Shown one piece after another: positions 1 to 9,683 of a stretch of 64,000 bases of DNA; the stretch's first letter is position 1; every line of letters starts with the position of its first letter. Made by a program: the position numbers and the translations under genes. The stretch is from Hyphomicrobium sp. (GTDB lineage: Bacteria > Pseudomonadota > Alphaproteobacteria > Rhizobiales > Hyphomicrobiaceae): the NCBI RefSeq assembly GCF_019744875.1, contig NZ_JAIETU010000003.1, forward strand, positions 186,001 through 250,000. Direction: 5' to 3'. Below the pieces are notes generated by a model, which searched no databases, was not told where the DNA came from, and saw only the letters and a list, made by a program, of their open reading frames with translations.

Positions 1-2
1 CG

Positions 3-458
3 GACGTGGAAAACAGGATCATCGCCGACGAACTCGATAGCTTCGCCCACGTGCTCATCGCGCTGCAGGACGACGAGCCCGTCGGCACGATGCGACTGAA
101 CCGGGCCGCAGAAGGCCCGCTCGGCCCCCTCGTCGAGCTTTACGGCATGCAGAAATCGCAGCACCACCCCGCGGCCACGTCCGTATGCACGAAGTTTATC
201 GTCAGGAAGGCGCACCGCTACAGCCAGGCCTCGTTCAAGATGATGGCCACCTCGATGGACGTCGGCATGCGCAGCAAGGTGAAGGAAAGCTTCATCGACT
301 GCATCCCGAGCTTGCTGCCGTTCTACATGTCGATGGGATTTCGCCAGAGCGCACCGGCATTTCTGCATCGCGAGAACGGCCGGTCTATCCCGCTGATGCT
401 CGACGTCGAGCGTTACGCACCGCGCATCAACCGCCTCACCGGCTTCGTGCTGCGCTAG
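3..458 (+). CDS. FeeM-like GNAT-fold N-acyltransferase, 5' partial
   Basis: The frame is open to the left edge of the window, so the N-terminus is missing; the first GTG inside lies at 6. The visible 150 residues show the strand EPVGTMRLN, then TKFIVRKAHR and a C-terminal PSLLPFYMSMGF. This order (GT-R-R, then an F-VR-R helix, then P-L-PFY--MGFR) is typical of the GNAT-fold N-acyltransferases related to N-acyl amino acid synthase FeeM and autoinducer synthases. Such enzymes transfer an acyl group from acyl-ACP or acyl-CoA to an amine. The acceptor cannot be told from the sequence. The stop codon TAG is fused to the start of a dispersed repeat. Confidence 0.55.
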   Translation, partial: DVENRIIADELDSFAHVLIALQDDEPVGTMRLNRAAEGPLGPLVELYGMQKSQHHPAATSVCTKFIVRKAHRYSQASFKMMATSMDVGMRSKVKESFIDCIPSLLPFYMSMGFRQSAPAFLHRENGRSIPLMLDVERYAPRINRLTGFVLR

Positions 459-650
459 CGCATTGTCCGATCACACGGAATCGGCAAGAGGACCGAGGTG
501 GCTGGATCCTGGCCTCCGCCAGGATGACGTGGACAATGGGCAGTCCGCAGCGACCAATAAATCCGTCACCCTGACGAAGGTCAGGGCCCAGTCACGCCTC
601 AAGCTATGTGACCGAGCAGACAAGCGCGGAGCCGTCAGATTGGAGTTTGC
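455..650. repeat. RIME-like dispersed intergenic element, copy A
   Basis: It begins with CTAGCGCATTGTCCGATCAC over the upstream stop codon and holds two hairpins: ATCCTGGC (506-513) with GCCAGGAT (518-525), and CCCTGAC (569-575) with GTCAGGG (580-586). It ends in a GTCAGATTGGAGTTTGC block. A second copy with the same order lies at 41532-41727, also starting on a TAG stop codon. The layout resembles the Rhizobium intergenic mosaic elements (RIME), but the family name is inferred. Confidence 0.75.
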
Positions 651-664
651 GAAGGCGGCCCCGC

Positions 665-1756
665 TCAGCGCAGCAACCCGCGCATGGCGGCCTGGCTGAC
701 CGCGTTGGCGCGATCGAAAACCGCCCGCTTCCACGCAGCATCATCCGGCGAGAACACTTCGACCAGCCGCTTGCGATAGACCTCGATGCCGGGGTCTTTC
801 GCATGATGGGCCCAGTTCTCGTCGATCATCGCATTGAGAACCTTGAGCATCGGATACGTTCCGAACTCGAGCCCGACGGGCAGGAGATGCTCGCCGCTTT
901 TCGCCGTATAGGTCAGGAGGTCGCCGGACAAATGCGCCGACACCGAGTTGGCGTCCGGATCGACCACGACATCGCGCCCGAAACAATCCGCAAGCACGGC
1001 CGAACGCGCCCCGCTGACACCCGAGCCAAACGGCGCTCCCCATTGGCTGATAAGCTGACCGCTGCCGCGCGGCCCAAGCCCTGTATGATAATCCACGACC
1101 ACGACCTTGGCCTTTCCGGCGAGGCCCGCGAGGATTCGATCCCACGTGCCGCGCGACCAGGAGGGCGCCGACCCGCCGAAAAAGAGCCCGGTCGGATGCG
1201 TGTACTGGCCCTTGGTCACGGCGCCCTGAAGCGCCCGGATTCCCCTCTTCGCAACGAACGACCCGAATGCGAGCGCCCGGCGCACACGCGCCAGCCCGCC
1301 CGGCTGCATCGTCAGCAGAGGATGCAGCGCGTCGTAATCCGCGTTGGGCTGAGTGGCGGGAAACGGCGCGAAGTTGCGATTGAGGTCGATGCTGTCCTCG
1401 TTCACCCGACGCTTGAACGCCGCGCCGTACGGGTTGAGCACGTGCACGAGAAGGATAGCGAGATCGGAGCCGGGCGGCGGACGCAGGCCAGATTGCAATT
1501 GCGCAACCTGCAACCCGGACCCCGCCAGCCCCTCAACGCCGTGCGTCCCCGACACAAGAACGAGCACATTGCGGGCATCGGGACTGCCGAGCAGCGCGAC
1601 GTCTGTTGCCAACTCCTCCCCGGCGGGCCCGCGCGCCGGGTGCACATAGGCCTCGACCGTTCCCCCTGCGTCCGCGACGGCCTTGAGAAAACCGCTGCGC
1701 GCCGTCGCGTAGTCGCGCGGAAACCACCGATCGGGCGTGAAGTCTGGCGGCGTCAT
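665..1756 (-). CDS. DUF2817 M14-like zinc peptidase family protein
   Basis: A 363-residue protein with the DUF2817 signature: SGTHGVEG near residue 70 supplies a zinc-type HxxE pair (H72, E75), DLNRNF near 125 resembles the conserved substrate-binding NR of M14 carboxypeptidases, and VDYHTGLGP near 222 gives a third likely zinc ligand (H224). The fold is therefore that of M14 carboxypeptidase or deacylase enzymes. The substrate is unknown. No signal peptide is evident, so it is probably cytoplasmic. It is transcribed toward repeat copy A and away from its upstream neighbour. Confidence 0.8.
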   Translation of the reverse strand: MTPPDFTPDRWFPRDYATARSGFLKAVADAGGTVEAYVHPARGPAGEELATDVALLGSPDARNVLVLVSGTHGVEGLAGSGLQVAQLQSGLRPPPGSDLAILLVHVLNPYGAAFKRRVNEDSIDLNRNFAPFPATQPNADYDALHPLLTMQPGGLARVRRALAFGSFVAKRGIRALQGAVTKGQYTHPTGLFFGGSAPSWSRGTWDRILAGLAGKAKVVVVDYHTGLGPRGSGQLISQWGAPFGSGVSGARSAVLADCFGRDVVVDPDANSVSAHLSGDLLTYTAKSGEHLLPVGLEFGTYPMLKVLNAMIDENWAHHAKDPGIEVYRKRLVEVFSPDDAAWKRAVFDRANAVSQAAMRGLLR

Positions 1757-1870
1757 GTCTGATCCTGGCCTGACCTGTGGAGATGCCCCACGATATCATG
1801 AAGCGCTCGAGCCGAACCACAAAACGCACAGCGCACTGAAAATCCGTAGAGGCGCGCCTCGCACGCGCGA

Positions 1871-3886
1871 TCAGCCCCGAACGGGCGGCGTGCTCGCGAA
1901 AGACTTCGCAAGCTCCCGCATCATCGCGCGCACGTCCGGATGCTCATTGCGATCCCAGTCGGCGAGCATGTCTTCGAGATCGCGCTCGCGCCGCGCCAGG
2001 AGCCGCTCGAAGCCGGCCCGGCCTTCGGCCGTCAGCTCATATCGGCCTTCGGCCGTGACATCAGAGTGGCCTTCGGCCGTCCCATCGGAGAGGCCGCTTT
2101 CGCCCTTCGACGCAAAGCCCCCGCTGACGAGCCGGCCGAGAAGTCGCGAGATCTGCTCCCTTCCGACGTTGAGACGCGCGGAAAGCTCTCTCTCTGTTCC
2201 ATGTCCGCTGTTCTCGCCGATCCGCGCCAGCAGCCAAAGTTCGTCAGGCTCGACCGCGAGCGAAATCTGCCGGGCCGCGCGCTGATACACGCGCCACCGA
2301 TTTTCGCGCGCCGTGATACGCGCAACGATCCGCTTCAGCTCATCGAGCGACGTCGCATCGCGCGGCATCGGAAACGCCTCGCCCGCCGCTTCCGGCGAGA
2401 TCGTCGTCTTGAGCGGAACCTCCCGGATGGCGAGCGTGATCAGGAAACTCACCGCCGCCAGCGCCGCCGCCGTATGGAATACCGGATGCAGCGCCGCCAC
2501 GAACTCCGTGAAGTAAGCGGTTCGCAACGGCTCCCCGAGCTTCGCGATCGTGGCCGGATCGATCATCCCGCCCGCCTCCGGCAACGTCAGCCGCAAACTG
2601 CTGTCCAGCGAATAGGCAAAGATGGCCCCGAAGAGTGCGGCTCCGACCGATCCGCCGATGGAGCGGAACAGCGTCGTGCCCGAGGTCGCAACACCCAGCC
2701 GCTCGTACGGCACCGCGTTTTGCACGGCCATGACCAGGATCTGCATGACCATCCCGAGACCGGATCCGAGCATCAGCAGGTAGGCGGCTGTCGTTTCGGC
2801 AGAGGTCTCCACATCGATCGTCGACAACAGGACGAGCGCGATCGTCATGATCGCCGTCCCGCAGACCGGGAAAATCTTGTAGCGCCCCCAGCGGCTGATG
2901 ATCTGGCCGCTCACGATCGAGCTCGCGAACACGCCCATCATCATCGGCGTCATGAACAGTCCCGCCCGCGTCGGATCGAGGCCCTTCACCACCTGGAAGT
3001 AAACCGGCAGCAGCGTGATAGACCCGAACAGCGCCATGCCGACGATGAAGCCCACCGAAGTTCCGATCACGAACGCGCGGTTGCGGAACAGCGACAGCGG
3101 CAACAGCGGATCGGCCGCGCGCTGCTCGACGAGCACGAAGCCCGCGAGCGACGCCACCGCAAGCCCCGCGATGGCGACCAGGCTGACCGGCGCCTCCTGC
3201 GCAAGAGTGGCCCCGAGGCTTGTGATCAGCACGATCGACGTGAGAGCCAGCGCCAGCAGCGCCGCGCCCGGATAGTCGATGCTGACGTTGCTGCGGCGCG
3301 CGGGCGACCGGAACGTGCGGCTGATGACCACGAGCGCCAGCAGCCCGAGCGGAAGATTGATAAGAAAGATCCAGCGCCACGAGAACTGATCGACGATGAA
3401 CCCGCCGAGCAGCGGCCCGAGCACCGTTGAAAGTCCGAACACGCCGCCGAAGAAGCCCTGATAGCGTCCCCGGTCTCGGGGCGGAACGATATCGCCGACG
3501 ACCGCAATCGACGTCACGATCAGCCCGCCGCCGCCGAGCCCCTGCAGGAAGCGGAAGGCGATCAGCTCGGGCAGATTCTGCGCGACGCCGCAGAGCAGCG
3601 AACCCACGAGAAACACGCACACGGCCGCCTGCAGCACGATCCGCCGGCCGTAGAGATCGCCGAGCTTACCGTAGAGCGGCACGACCACCGTGCTCGACAG
3701 CAGGTACGCCGTCACGATCCACGACAGATGCGAGAGCCCCCCGATCTCGCTGACGATGGTCGGAAGCGCGGTCGCGACGATGGTCTGGTCGAGCGAGGCC
3801 AGCAGCAGCACGAGCACGAGCGCGGCGAACGTCGCAAGCAACTGACGCTGCGGCGTCGGAGGGGTTTCGGTCGAAAGATCCTGCAT
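1871..3886 (-). CDS. MFS multidrug exporter (DHA2/EmrB type) fused to a MarR-like domain
   Basis: The first 480 or so residues form a 14-helix DHA2 (EmrB/QacA) drug:proton antiporter. LLASLDQTIVATALPTI is the usual first helix with motif D1, and LYGKLGDLYGRR is motif A. After a linker, residues from about 535 on (ENRWRVYQRAARQISLAVEP, then LSARLNVGREQISRLLGRLV) read as a MarR-like winged helix, ending in an acidic tail. An ATG at 3886 is preferred over the upstream TTG at 3913. A three-fold 8-residue repeat (TAEGH/TAEGR) sits inside the winged helix. Most DHA2 pumps are about 500 residues, so the extension is unusual. It could sense the exported drug or bind DNA, which is inference. The drug is unknown. 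Confidence 0.85.
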   Translation of the reverse strand: MQDLSTETPPTPQRQLLATFAALVLVLLLASLDQTIVATALPTIVSEIGGLSHLSWIVTAYLLSSTVVVPLYGKLGDLYGRRIVLQAAVCVFLVGSLLCGVAQNLPELIAFRFLQGLGGGGLIVTSIAVVGDIVPPRDRGRYQGFFGGVFGLSTVLGPLLGGFIVDQFSWRWIFLINLPLGLLALVVISRTFRSPARRSNVSIDYPGAALLALALTSIVLITSLGATLAQEAPVSLVAIAGLAVASLAGFVLVEQRAADPLLPLSLFRNRAFVIGTSVGFIVGMALFGSITLLPVYFQVVKGLDPTRAGLFMTPMMMGVFASSIVSGQIISRWGRYKIFPVCGTAIMTIALVLLSTIDVETSAETTAAYLLMLGSGLGMVMQILVMAVQNAVPYERLGVATSGTTLFRSIGGSVGAALFGAIFAYSLDSSLRLTLPEAGGMIDPATIAKLGEPLRTAYFTEFVAALHPVFHTAAALAAVSFLITLAIREVPLKTTISPEAAGEAFPMPRDATSLDELKRIVARITARENRWRVYQRAARQISLAVEPDELWLLARIGENSGHGTERELSARLNVGREQISRLLGRLVSGGFASKGESGLSDGTAEGHSDVTAEGRYELTAEGRAGFERLLARRERDLEDMLADWDRNEHPDVRAMMRELAKSFASTPPVRG
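2020..2080. repeat. triplicated 24-bp in-frame repeat in the MFS-MarR gene
   Basis: GGCCTTCGGCCGT starts at 2020, 2044 and 2068, a period of 24 nt that keeps the frame. The units encode SDGTAEGH, SDVTAEGR and YELTAEGR at the place where the wing of a MarR fold would be. Confidence 0.8.
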
Positions 3887-4088
3887 GGGGAACGGTAGGG
3901 CCCTTTGCGGCAACGGACATCATATCTTCGCCGGACGCCTACTGAAGGGGTGTGTCCGGCACACGACTTAAACACAGGTAGACATACCGCATGAACCGCT
4001 TCCGATCGTCGCGCAATCGTTTAAGCTCCCGCCCAAAGAACAGTGCCGCCGGCCCAAGCCGGACGGCTACGCACCGGGGGAAACGACC

Positions 4089-4406
4089 ATGGCAGCCGAC
4101 ACCGGCGCGCTGATCGAGAGGGTCAGCCGCGATCCCGAGTTCCGCGATCTTGAACGGCGGCGCTCACGTTTCGCCTGGACCCTGACATTGATCATGGTCG
4201 TCATCTACTTCGGCTTCGTACTCACCGTAGCCTTCGCCCCCGCCATCCTGGCCCGCCCCCTGGTCGAAGGCGGCGTCACGACGCTCGGCATTCCCCTCGG
4301 CATCGGCGTGATCCTGACGGCGTTCGTCCTCACCGGCCTCTATGTGCGCCGCGCCAACACCGACTTCGACGCAACCACCGAACGCATCATTGAGAGGCTC
4401 AAGTGA
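4089..4406 (+). CDS. yjcH: DUF485 inner-membrane protein, partner of ActP
   Basis: A 105-residue protein with two membrane helices (about 28-52 and 69-92) and the DUF485 sequence [20 protein letters not shown], as in E. coli YjcH. It overlaps the downstream symporter by 4 nt (ATGA), the usual yjcH-actP layout, so the two are almost certainly co-translated. In the family it is thought to assist the sodium/acetate symporter; its exact role is not known. Confidence 0.88.
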   Translation: MAADTGALIERVSRDPEFRDLERRRSRFAWTLTLIMVVIYFGFVLTVAFAPAILARPLVEGGVTTLGIPLGIGVILTAFVLTGLYVRRANTDFDATTERIIERLK

Positions 4407-5989
4407 ACGTCGAAGCCATCGCAATGTTCCTGCTGTTCGTGGCGACGACGCTCGTCATCACACGGTGGGCCGCCCAGCGCACCCGCACAGCATCAGATTT
4501 CTACGCGGCAGGCGGCGGCATCACCGGCTTCCAGAACGGCCTCGCCATCGCGGGCGATTTCATGTCCGCCGCATCGTTCCTCGGCATTTCGGGCCTGGTA
4601 TTCGCCTCGGGTTTCGACGGGCTCATCTACTCCGTCGGCTGGCTTGTGGGCTGGCCGATCGTTCTCTTCCTGATCGCCGAGCGCCTGCGCAATCTCGGCC
4701 GCTTCACGTTCGCCGACGTGGCTGCCTTCCGCCTCCAGGCAACGCCCATCCGCACGCTCTCCGCAGTCGGCACGCTGGCCGTCGTCGCGCTCTATCTCAT
4801 CGCCCAGATGGTGGGAGCCGGAAAGCTCATCGAGCTCCTGTTCGGCCTGCCTTACCTCTACGCGGAGATCGTCGTCGGCGTCCTGATGGTCACCTACGTC
4901 GCCACCGGCGGCATGGTGGCGACGACATGGGTGCAGATCATCAAGGCGTGCCTGCTGCTCGGCGGCGCATCGTTCATGGCTCTCGCCGTCCTCATGCACT
5001 TCGGCTTCTCCTTCGAAGCCATGTTCCGCTCGGCAACAGAAGCCCACCCGGATGGCATCTCGATCATGGGCCCGGGCAAGCTCGTGACGGATCCCATTTC
5101 CGCCATCTCGCTCGGCCTTGCGCTGATGTTCGGCACCGCCGGCCTGCCGCATATCCTGATGCGCTTCTTCACCGTCAAGGACGCCAAGGCCGCGCGCAAG
5201 TCCGTGTTCTACGCAACGGGCTTCATCGGCTACTTTTACATCCTGACCTTCATCATCGGCTTCGGCGCCATCACGCTGCTGATGAACGATCCCGCCTACT
5301 TCAAGGCTGCGGACGGCGGCCTCTATGACAAGATCGGCGGCATGATCGGCGGCACGAACATGGCCGCGATCCATCTGTCGAAGGCCGTTGGAGGATCCCT
5401 GTTCCTAGGCTTCATCTCGGCCGTCGCCTTCGCCACCATCCTGGCGGTCGTGGCCGGGCTGACGCTGGCCGGCGCCTCGGCCGTGAGCCATGACCTCTAC
5501 GCCAGCGTGTTCGCGAAAGGCCGCGCATCCGAGCAGACCGAGATCCGCATTTCGAAAGTCAGCGCCCTCGTCATCGGCGTCGTGGCGATCCTGCTCGGCT
5601 ATGTGTTCGAAAACCAGAACGTCGCCTTCATGGTGGGGCTCGCGTTCGCCGTTGCGGCGAGCTGCAATTTCCCCGTGCTCGCGATGAGCATCTTCTGGTC
5701 GGGCACCACCACGCGCGGCGCCGTCGTCGGCGGCTTCCTCGGCCTCGCCTCCGCAATCGGCATGGTCGTGCTGAGCCCGGCCGTGTGGGTGAAGACGTTC
5801 GGCTTCCCGCAGGCGCTGTTCCCCTACGACAGCCCCGCGCTGTTCTCGATGACGCTGGCGTTCCTCGGCATCTACGTGGTCTCAAAGCTCGACCGCAGCG
5901 CTTCGGCCGACGCCGAGCGGGCCGCCTTCGCAGCCCAGTTCGTCAGATCCGAAACCGGCATCGGAGCAGGTGCCGCGAGCGCGCACTAG
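4403..5989 (+). CDS. actP: cation/acetate symporter ActP (SSS family)
   Basis: A 528-residue sodium:solute symporter with about 13 membrane segments. It follows E. coli ActP closely: [65 protein letters not shown] and [20 protein letters not shown] are all hallmark blocks. It takes up acetate and other short carboxylates with a cation across the inner membrane. It begins inside the end of yjcH. A different SSS transporter with its own small partner occurs at 43.7 kb. Confidence 0.92.
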   Translation: MNVEAIAMFLLFVATTLVITRWAAQRTRTASDFYAAGGGITGFQNGLAIAGDFMSAASFLGISGLVFASGFDGLIYSVGWLVGWPIVLFLIAERLRNLGRFTFADVAAFRLQATPIRTLSAVGTLAVVALYLIAQMVGAGKLIELLFGLPYLYAEIVVGVLMVTYVATGGMVATTWVQIIKACLLLGGASFMALAVLMHFGFSFEAMFRSATEAHPDGISIMGPGKLVTDPISAISLGLALMFGTAGLPHILMRFFTVKDAKAARKSVFYATGFIGYFYILTFIIGFGAITLLMNDPAYFKAADGGLYDKIGGMIGGTNMAAIHLSKAVGGSLFLGFISAVAFATILAVVAGLTLAGASAVSHDLYASVFAKGRASEQTEIRISKVSALVIGVVAILLGYVFENQNVAFMVGLAFAVAASCNFPVLAMSIFWSGTTTRGAVVGGFLGLASAIGMVVLSPAVWVKTFGFPQALFPYDSPALFSMTLAFLGIYVVSKLDRSASADAERAAFAAQFVRSETGIGAGAASAH

Positions 5990-6001
5990 CGCAAGGGGTG
6001 A

Positions 6002-6706
6002 TCACGCGGACGCGGGCGAAACCCGTTCGAGACGCGCCACGAGCGTCTCCATCAGCGATTGCCCGTCCGCGATCGTGGACGTCATCAGCGGGATCGTAAC
6101 CTCCGGCGCGCTGCGTTGCGCCACCACCACGCGCTCGCACCCATCGATCCCGTACTTGCCGTCAATCACGCCGACATCCGTAATGATCCAGTCGCCCCAC
6201 GCGCCCGACAGCGTCCGCCCATCCACGACCGGCAGAAACAGCCCGTGCTCGTTCGCGACGATGTTGAATGCGGTGCGCGGTACCATGGCCGCCTCGCGCA
6301 GCGTGCGCAGCAGACGCCGCCGCAGGTAGACCCTGACCCCGATCAGCATCACGACGAAAACACCCACCGCGATCAGAAACTGCCAGACGAGATCGCCGGC
6401 CTTCTGATCTCCCGCGAGCGCAGCGACGACGTACACGCCCGCCACCAGAGGCAGCGCACGCGTCAGGATCAGCCGGCTGTCCGACGCCATCCGCCGGTCG
6501 TGCCCATCGAGCCCCTCGCTGCGCCAGGTCCGCGGCAACGCGACCGCCCGCCCGCGCACCGCCATGCCGGCCACGTAGGCGCCCTGGGCCGCCAGCCGCG
6601 CCCGCCGGGCGGCAGGCGCCGTCAGCCGGTGGGCCCCATAGATGAACCCGCCGATCCCCACGGCCATTGCGACAAGAAGAAGGGTGATCCCCAAGGCGGA
6701 TTGCAT
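6002..6706 (-). CDS. hypothetical membrane protein
   Basis: I do not recognise this family. From the ATG at 6706 (a start at 6733 is also possible) it would be 234 residues. There is an N-terminal helix (ALGITLLLVAMAVGIGGFIY), then a basic stretch, a central pair of hydrophobic segments (about 80-120 of the shorter form), and a soluble C-terminal domain of roughly 110 residues. It is convergent with actP, with only 12 bp between the stop codons, so it is not part of that operon. Confidence 0.6.
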   Translation of the reverse strand: MQSALGITLLLVAMAVGIGGFIYGAHRLTAPAARRARLAAQGAYVAGMAVRGRAVALPRTWRSEGLDGHDRRMASDSRLILTRALPLVAGVYVVAALAGDQKAGDLVWQFLIAVGVFVVMLIGVRVYLRRRLLRTLREAAMVPRTAFNIVANEHGLFLPVVDGRTLSGAWGDWIITDVGVIDGKYGIDGCERVVVAQRSAPEVTIPLMTSTIADGQSLMETLVARLERVSPASA

Positions 6707-6875
6707 CGTCGATGTCCCAGCGCCGCCGCCCACGCCAGGGGACCGCGGTTCTCCGCCCCCCTCATAGCGGCCAACTGGCGCGTCCGTCTCGATTTACGCA
6801 GTTTTTTTGCCAAGGCACTGGCCACCCCGGCAACCATCTGCTATGAGCCCGGCTCTCGGCGCCGTTGCGCCCTGT

Positions 6876-6950
6876 TCCGTGGTAGCTCAGTGGTAGAGCA
6901 TCCGACTGTTAATCGGACGGTCGTAGGTTCGAATCCTACCCACGGAGCCA
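6876..6950 (+). tRNA. tRNA-Asn(GTT)
   Basis: A full cloverleaf: acceptor TCCGTGG pairs with CCACGGA, the D arm is GCTCAGTGGTAGAGC, the anticodon stem TCCGA/TCGGA carries GTT at 6908-6910, the T arm is GTAGGTTCGAATCCTAC, and the CCA end is encoded. A T-rich run follows at 6952-6957. Confidence 0.97.
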
Positions 6951-7437
6951 ATTTTTTCAGACACTTGCCGGATTTTTTGGCCGCCCCTCGGGCGGTACGC
7001 GGGCTCGCCACAAGCCCCGATGATCCGGGCCGCCCCACCGGCCGGAATGCCCTGCCCAGAGCCAAGTCCTGCCCCGGCATCCACCTTGCCGCCCTTCGGA
7101 AAAAATGGGAAAAAAGTGCAAGCTTTTGCAACGCGAAGCGCCCAATTCCGGGCGTCCGCGGCGGCGCGTTCACACTAACGATTCGAATGACTTCACTTCG
7201 TTGAAATCCGTGTTTTGATCATCATTGAGTTCAGGGAGCGGCGTGTCTCGGTCAAGCGTGCTCACGATCCCTGGTTCCGGACCCCGATGTTTCGGACCGA
7301 TCGGGTGCTTCGAGCAGCACACAGGACGGTCGGCCTCCCCTACCCCGCGCACGGCTCTTGAGGCTCTCACCCGGCGGGTGCGGGCCTGAGCGTCGGACGG
7401 CTGAACGTGCTCGAACTGCTCACGTCGCAAGTGTGAA
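6951..7437. other. gene-free interval between tRNA-Asn and manC
   Basis: About 490 bp. After the T-run behind the tRNA I see no supported gene; open frames here lack a ribosome binding site and any recognisable sequence. The part nearest 7438 must hold the promoter of the next gene, but no clear -35/-10 pair stands out. Confidence 0.5.
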
Positions 7438-8898
7438 ATGGCTGGCAACAGAATGTCCCCTCGTCGCATCGTCCCGGTTGTTCTGTCTGGCGGCTCAGGC
7501 ACGCGCCTTTGGCCGCTGTCGCGGTCGATGTACCCGAAGCAGTTCATCTCCGGACTGAACGGTTCGCCGTCGAGCCTCCTCGCGGCTACGCTCACGCGCC
7601 TGCATCCGGACAGCGGCTTTGCAGCCCCGATCGTGGTCTGCAACAACGCCCACCGTTTCCTCGTCCGCGAGCAGGCTGCCGGTGTCGGCATTCTCCCGCA
7701 GGCGATCGTCCTCGAGCCCGAAGCGCGCAACACCGCCCCCGCCATCGCGGTCGCCGCGCTGATCGCCGCTGAGCGCGATCCCGCGACCATTCTCGCAGTC
7801 ATGCCCTCCGATCACGTCATCACCGATGCGCCCGGCTTCAGCGAGGCCATCAAGCGCGCCGGTGCGATTGCAGAGCGCGGACGGATCGTGCTCTTCGGCA
7901 TCACGCCGACCGAGCCGCACACCGGATACGGCTACATCCGCAAAGGCGCCGAGCTCGACGAAGGCGACGGCTTCGATGTCGACCGCTTCTTCGAGAAACC
8001 CGATATCGACACCGCCCGCGGCTATCTCGCCGATGGCGGCTATAGCTGGAACAGCGGCATCTTCGTGTTCCGCGCCGACACGTTCCTCGACGAGCTTGCC
8101 CGCCTCGATCCCGGCGTGCTGAACGCGGCCCGCCAGGCTCTGGCCGGTGCCACGCACGATCTGGGATTCCTGCGCCTCGACGCACGCGGCTTCGCCCAGT
8201 CGCCAAGCATTTCGGTCGACTATGCGGTGCTGGAAAAGACGAACAAGGCCGCAGTGCTGCCGCTCGCCATCGGATGGAGCGATCTCGGCTCGTGGCGATC
8301 GCTGTGGGATGCGGCCGAGCACGACGGCAACGGAAACTTCGTCCAGGGCCAGTCCGTGATCGAAGACACGTCGGATTGCTACATCCGCAGCGAACGAGCC
8401 CTCATCGCCACCATCGGCGTCAAGGATCTGGTGATCGTCGAGACCCCGGATACCGTGCTCGTAGCCGACAAGTCGCGCTCTCAGGATGTCAGCATGCTGG
8501 TGGCGCGCCTCAAGGCGGCAAACCGCAAGGAGCACGAGCAGCACGTCCGCAACCATCGGCCGTGGGGCTTCTTCGAAACGCTGAACATCGGCCCGCGCTT
8601 CCAGGTGAAGCTCCTGCACGTCAAGCCGGGCGGCACGCTTTCCATGCAAATGCACCACCACCGCTCAGAGCACTGGGTCGTCGTGCAGGGAACCGCGCGC
8701 GTCACCATCGACGGGCGCGAGAAGCTCGTCGGCGAAAATGAGAGCGTCTACATCGTCGCCACCCAATGGCACCGCCTGGAGAACCCCGGCAAGGTGCCGC
8801 TCGAGCTGATCGAGGTGCAGATCGGCACCTACCTCGGCGAGGACGACATTATTCGCAGCGACGACATCTACCACCGCGCGAAAGAGGAAACGCGCTAG
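7438..8898 (+). CDS. manC: mannose-1-phosphate guanylyltransferase / mannose-6-phosphate isomerase
   Basis: A 486-residue bifunctional type II enzyme (ManC/AlgA/XanB). The nucleotidyltransferase motif GGSGTRLWPLSRS with PKQF is at about 18-36, FFEKPD follows near 183, and a C-terminal cupin domain begins near 370 with HHHRSEHWVVVQGTARV at about 406. It makes GDP-mannose from mannose-1-phosphate, and the cupin half interconverts fructose-6-phosphate and mannose-6-phosphate. GDP-mannose feeds exopolysaccharide and O-antigen. No polysaccharide genes adjoin, so the end product is not evident here. Confidence 0.93.
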   Translation: MAGNRMSPRRIVPVVLSGGSGTRLWPLSRSMYPKQFISGLNGSPSSLLAATLTRLHPDSGFAAPIVVCNNAHRFLVREQAAGVGILPQAIVLEPEARNTAPAIAVAALIAAERDPATILAVMPSDHVITDAPGFSEAIKRAGAIAERGRIVLFGITPTEPHTGYGYIRKGAELDEGDGFDVDRFFEKPDIDTARGYLADGGYSWNSGIFVFRADTFLDELARLDPGVLNAARQALAGATHDLGFLRLDARGFAQSPSISVDYAVLEKTNKAAVLPLAIGWSDLGSWRSLWDAAEHDGNGNFVQGQSVIEDTSDCYIRSERALIATIGVKDLVIVETPDTVLVADKSRSQDVSMLVARLKAANRKEHEQHVRNHRPWGFFETLNIGPRFQVKLLHVKPGGTLSMQMHHHRSEHWVVVQGTARVTIDGREKLVGENESVYIVATQWHRLENPGKVPLELIEVQIGTYLGEDDIIRSDDIYHRAKEETR

Positions 8899-9170
8899 AG
8901 GCGCCCCTTCGTCAGACGTAGGCCCATCGCACGCCATTTTCGGGCGGACGGGGGTTGTCGAAGCGCCCTTCGCATGGCCGTGAGCGGCCCGGGAAATCGG
9001 CCCGGTGGGAAACGGAGCGTTTGCCCTCATCCGGTCCGAATGTTGTCATCTGTGGCCGGAAGCCGCAGGCGCGCCCCGCACGCCAAACCACAGATCAGCC
9101 ATGCTGAACCGCTATTTCAGATCCGCGACGGCCAGGCTAAACCGTTTGAAAATCTGCAGAGAATGACCCA

Positions 9171-9644
9171 GTGAGATCCGCCGACATCGCTCACAGCGCC
9201 AGGACGAGCGCGCTTCGAGCCGGCATGGCGATCGCAGCCTGGCTCGCAACCGCCGCCTGCGCGGCCACCGGCTACGCCGAAGGCAAAATACCCCGTGCCG
9301 GTTCGACCATCGAGCTGGCCCAGGTCATCAAAGTATCGCCCACCGACCCTGCCCCGGCAGCGGCGGCCCCCCCAACCGATCCCGAGTGCCTCACCATCAC
9401 CCAATCGTCCGAAACCACGTACATGATTTCCAACACGGCCTGCGCCGATCAAAGCATCCTGACCTCGATCGAGCTGGCGACAGGCGACGACCAGGCGCGG
9501 TGCTTCACGAAGAAGATCCGCAGCCAGATCTCCATTGCGAGCGAAAGCGCTCCCCCCGTGATCAACTACCAGTGCATCGAAGGTTCGCCGGGGTGCTCGG
9601 CGGACGTTCTGCGCAGCATGTTTCCCGAGTGCCGCGCCGGTTGA
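9171..9644 (+). CDS. hypothetical exported protein
   Basis: A 157-residue product with a hydrophobic N-terminal segment (AGMAIAAWLATAACAATGYA) that looks like a signal peptide, then an Ala/Pro stretch and a C-terminal half with six cysteines. An even number of cysteines in an exported protein suggests disulfides. The start is either GTG 9171 or the internal ATG at 9225. It lies just ahead of the SPOR-like gene in the same direction, so the two may form a unit. No family recognised. Confidence 0.6.
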   Translation: MRSADIAHSARTSALRAGMAIAAWLATAACAATGYAEGKIPRAGSTIELAQVIKVSPTDPAPAAAAPPTDPECLTITQSSETTYMISNTACADQSILTSIELATGDDQARCFTKKIRSQISIASESAPPVINYQCIEGSPGCSADVLRSMFPECRAG

Positions 9645-9683
9645 CGGACGCCATTTCATGACGTGGGACGAGGTCCTGGCCTG

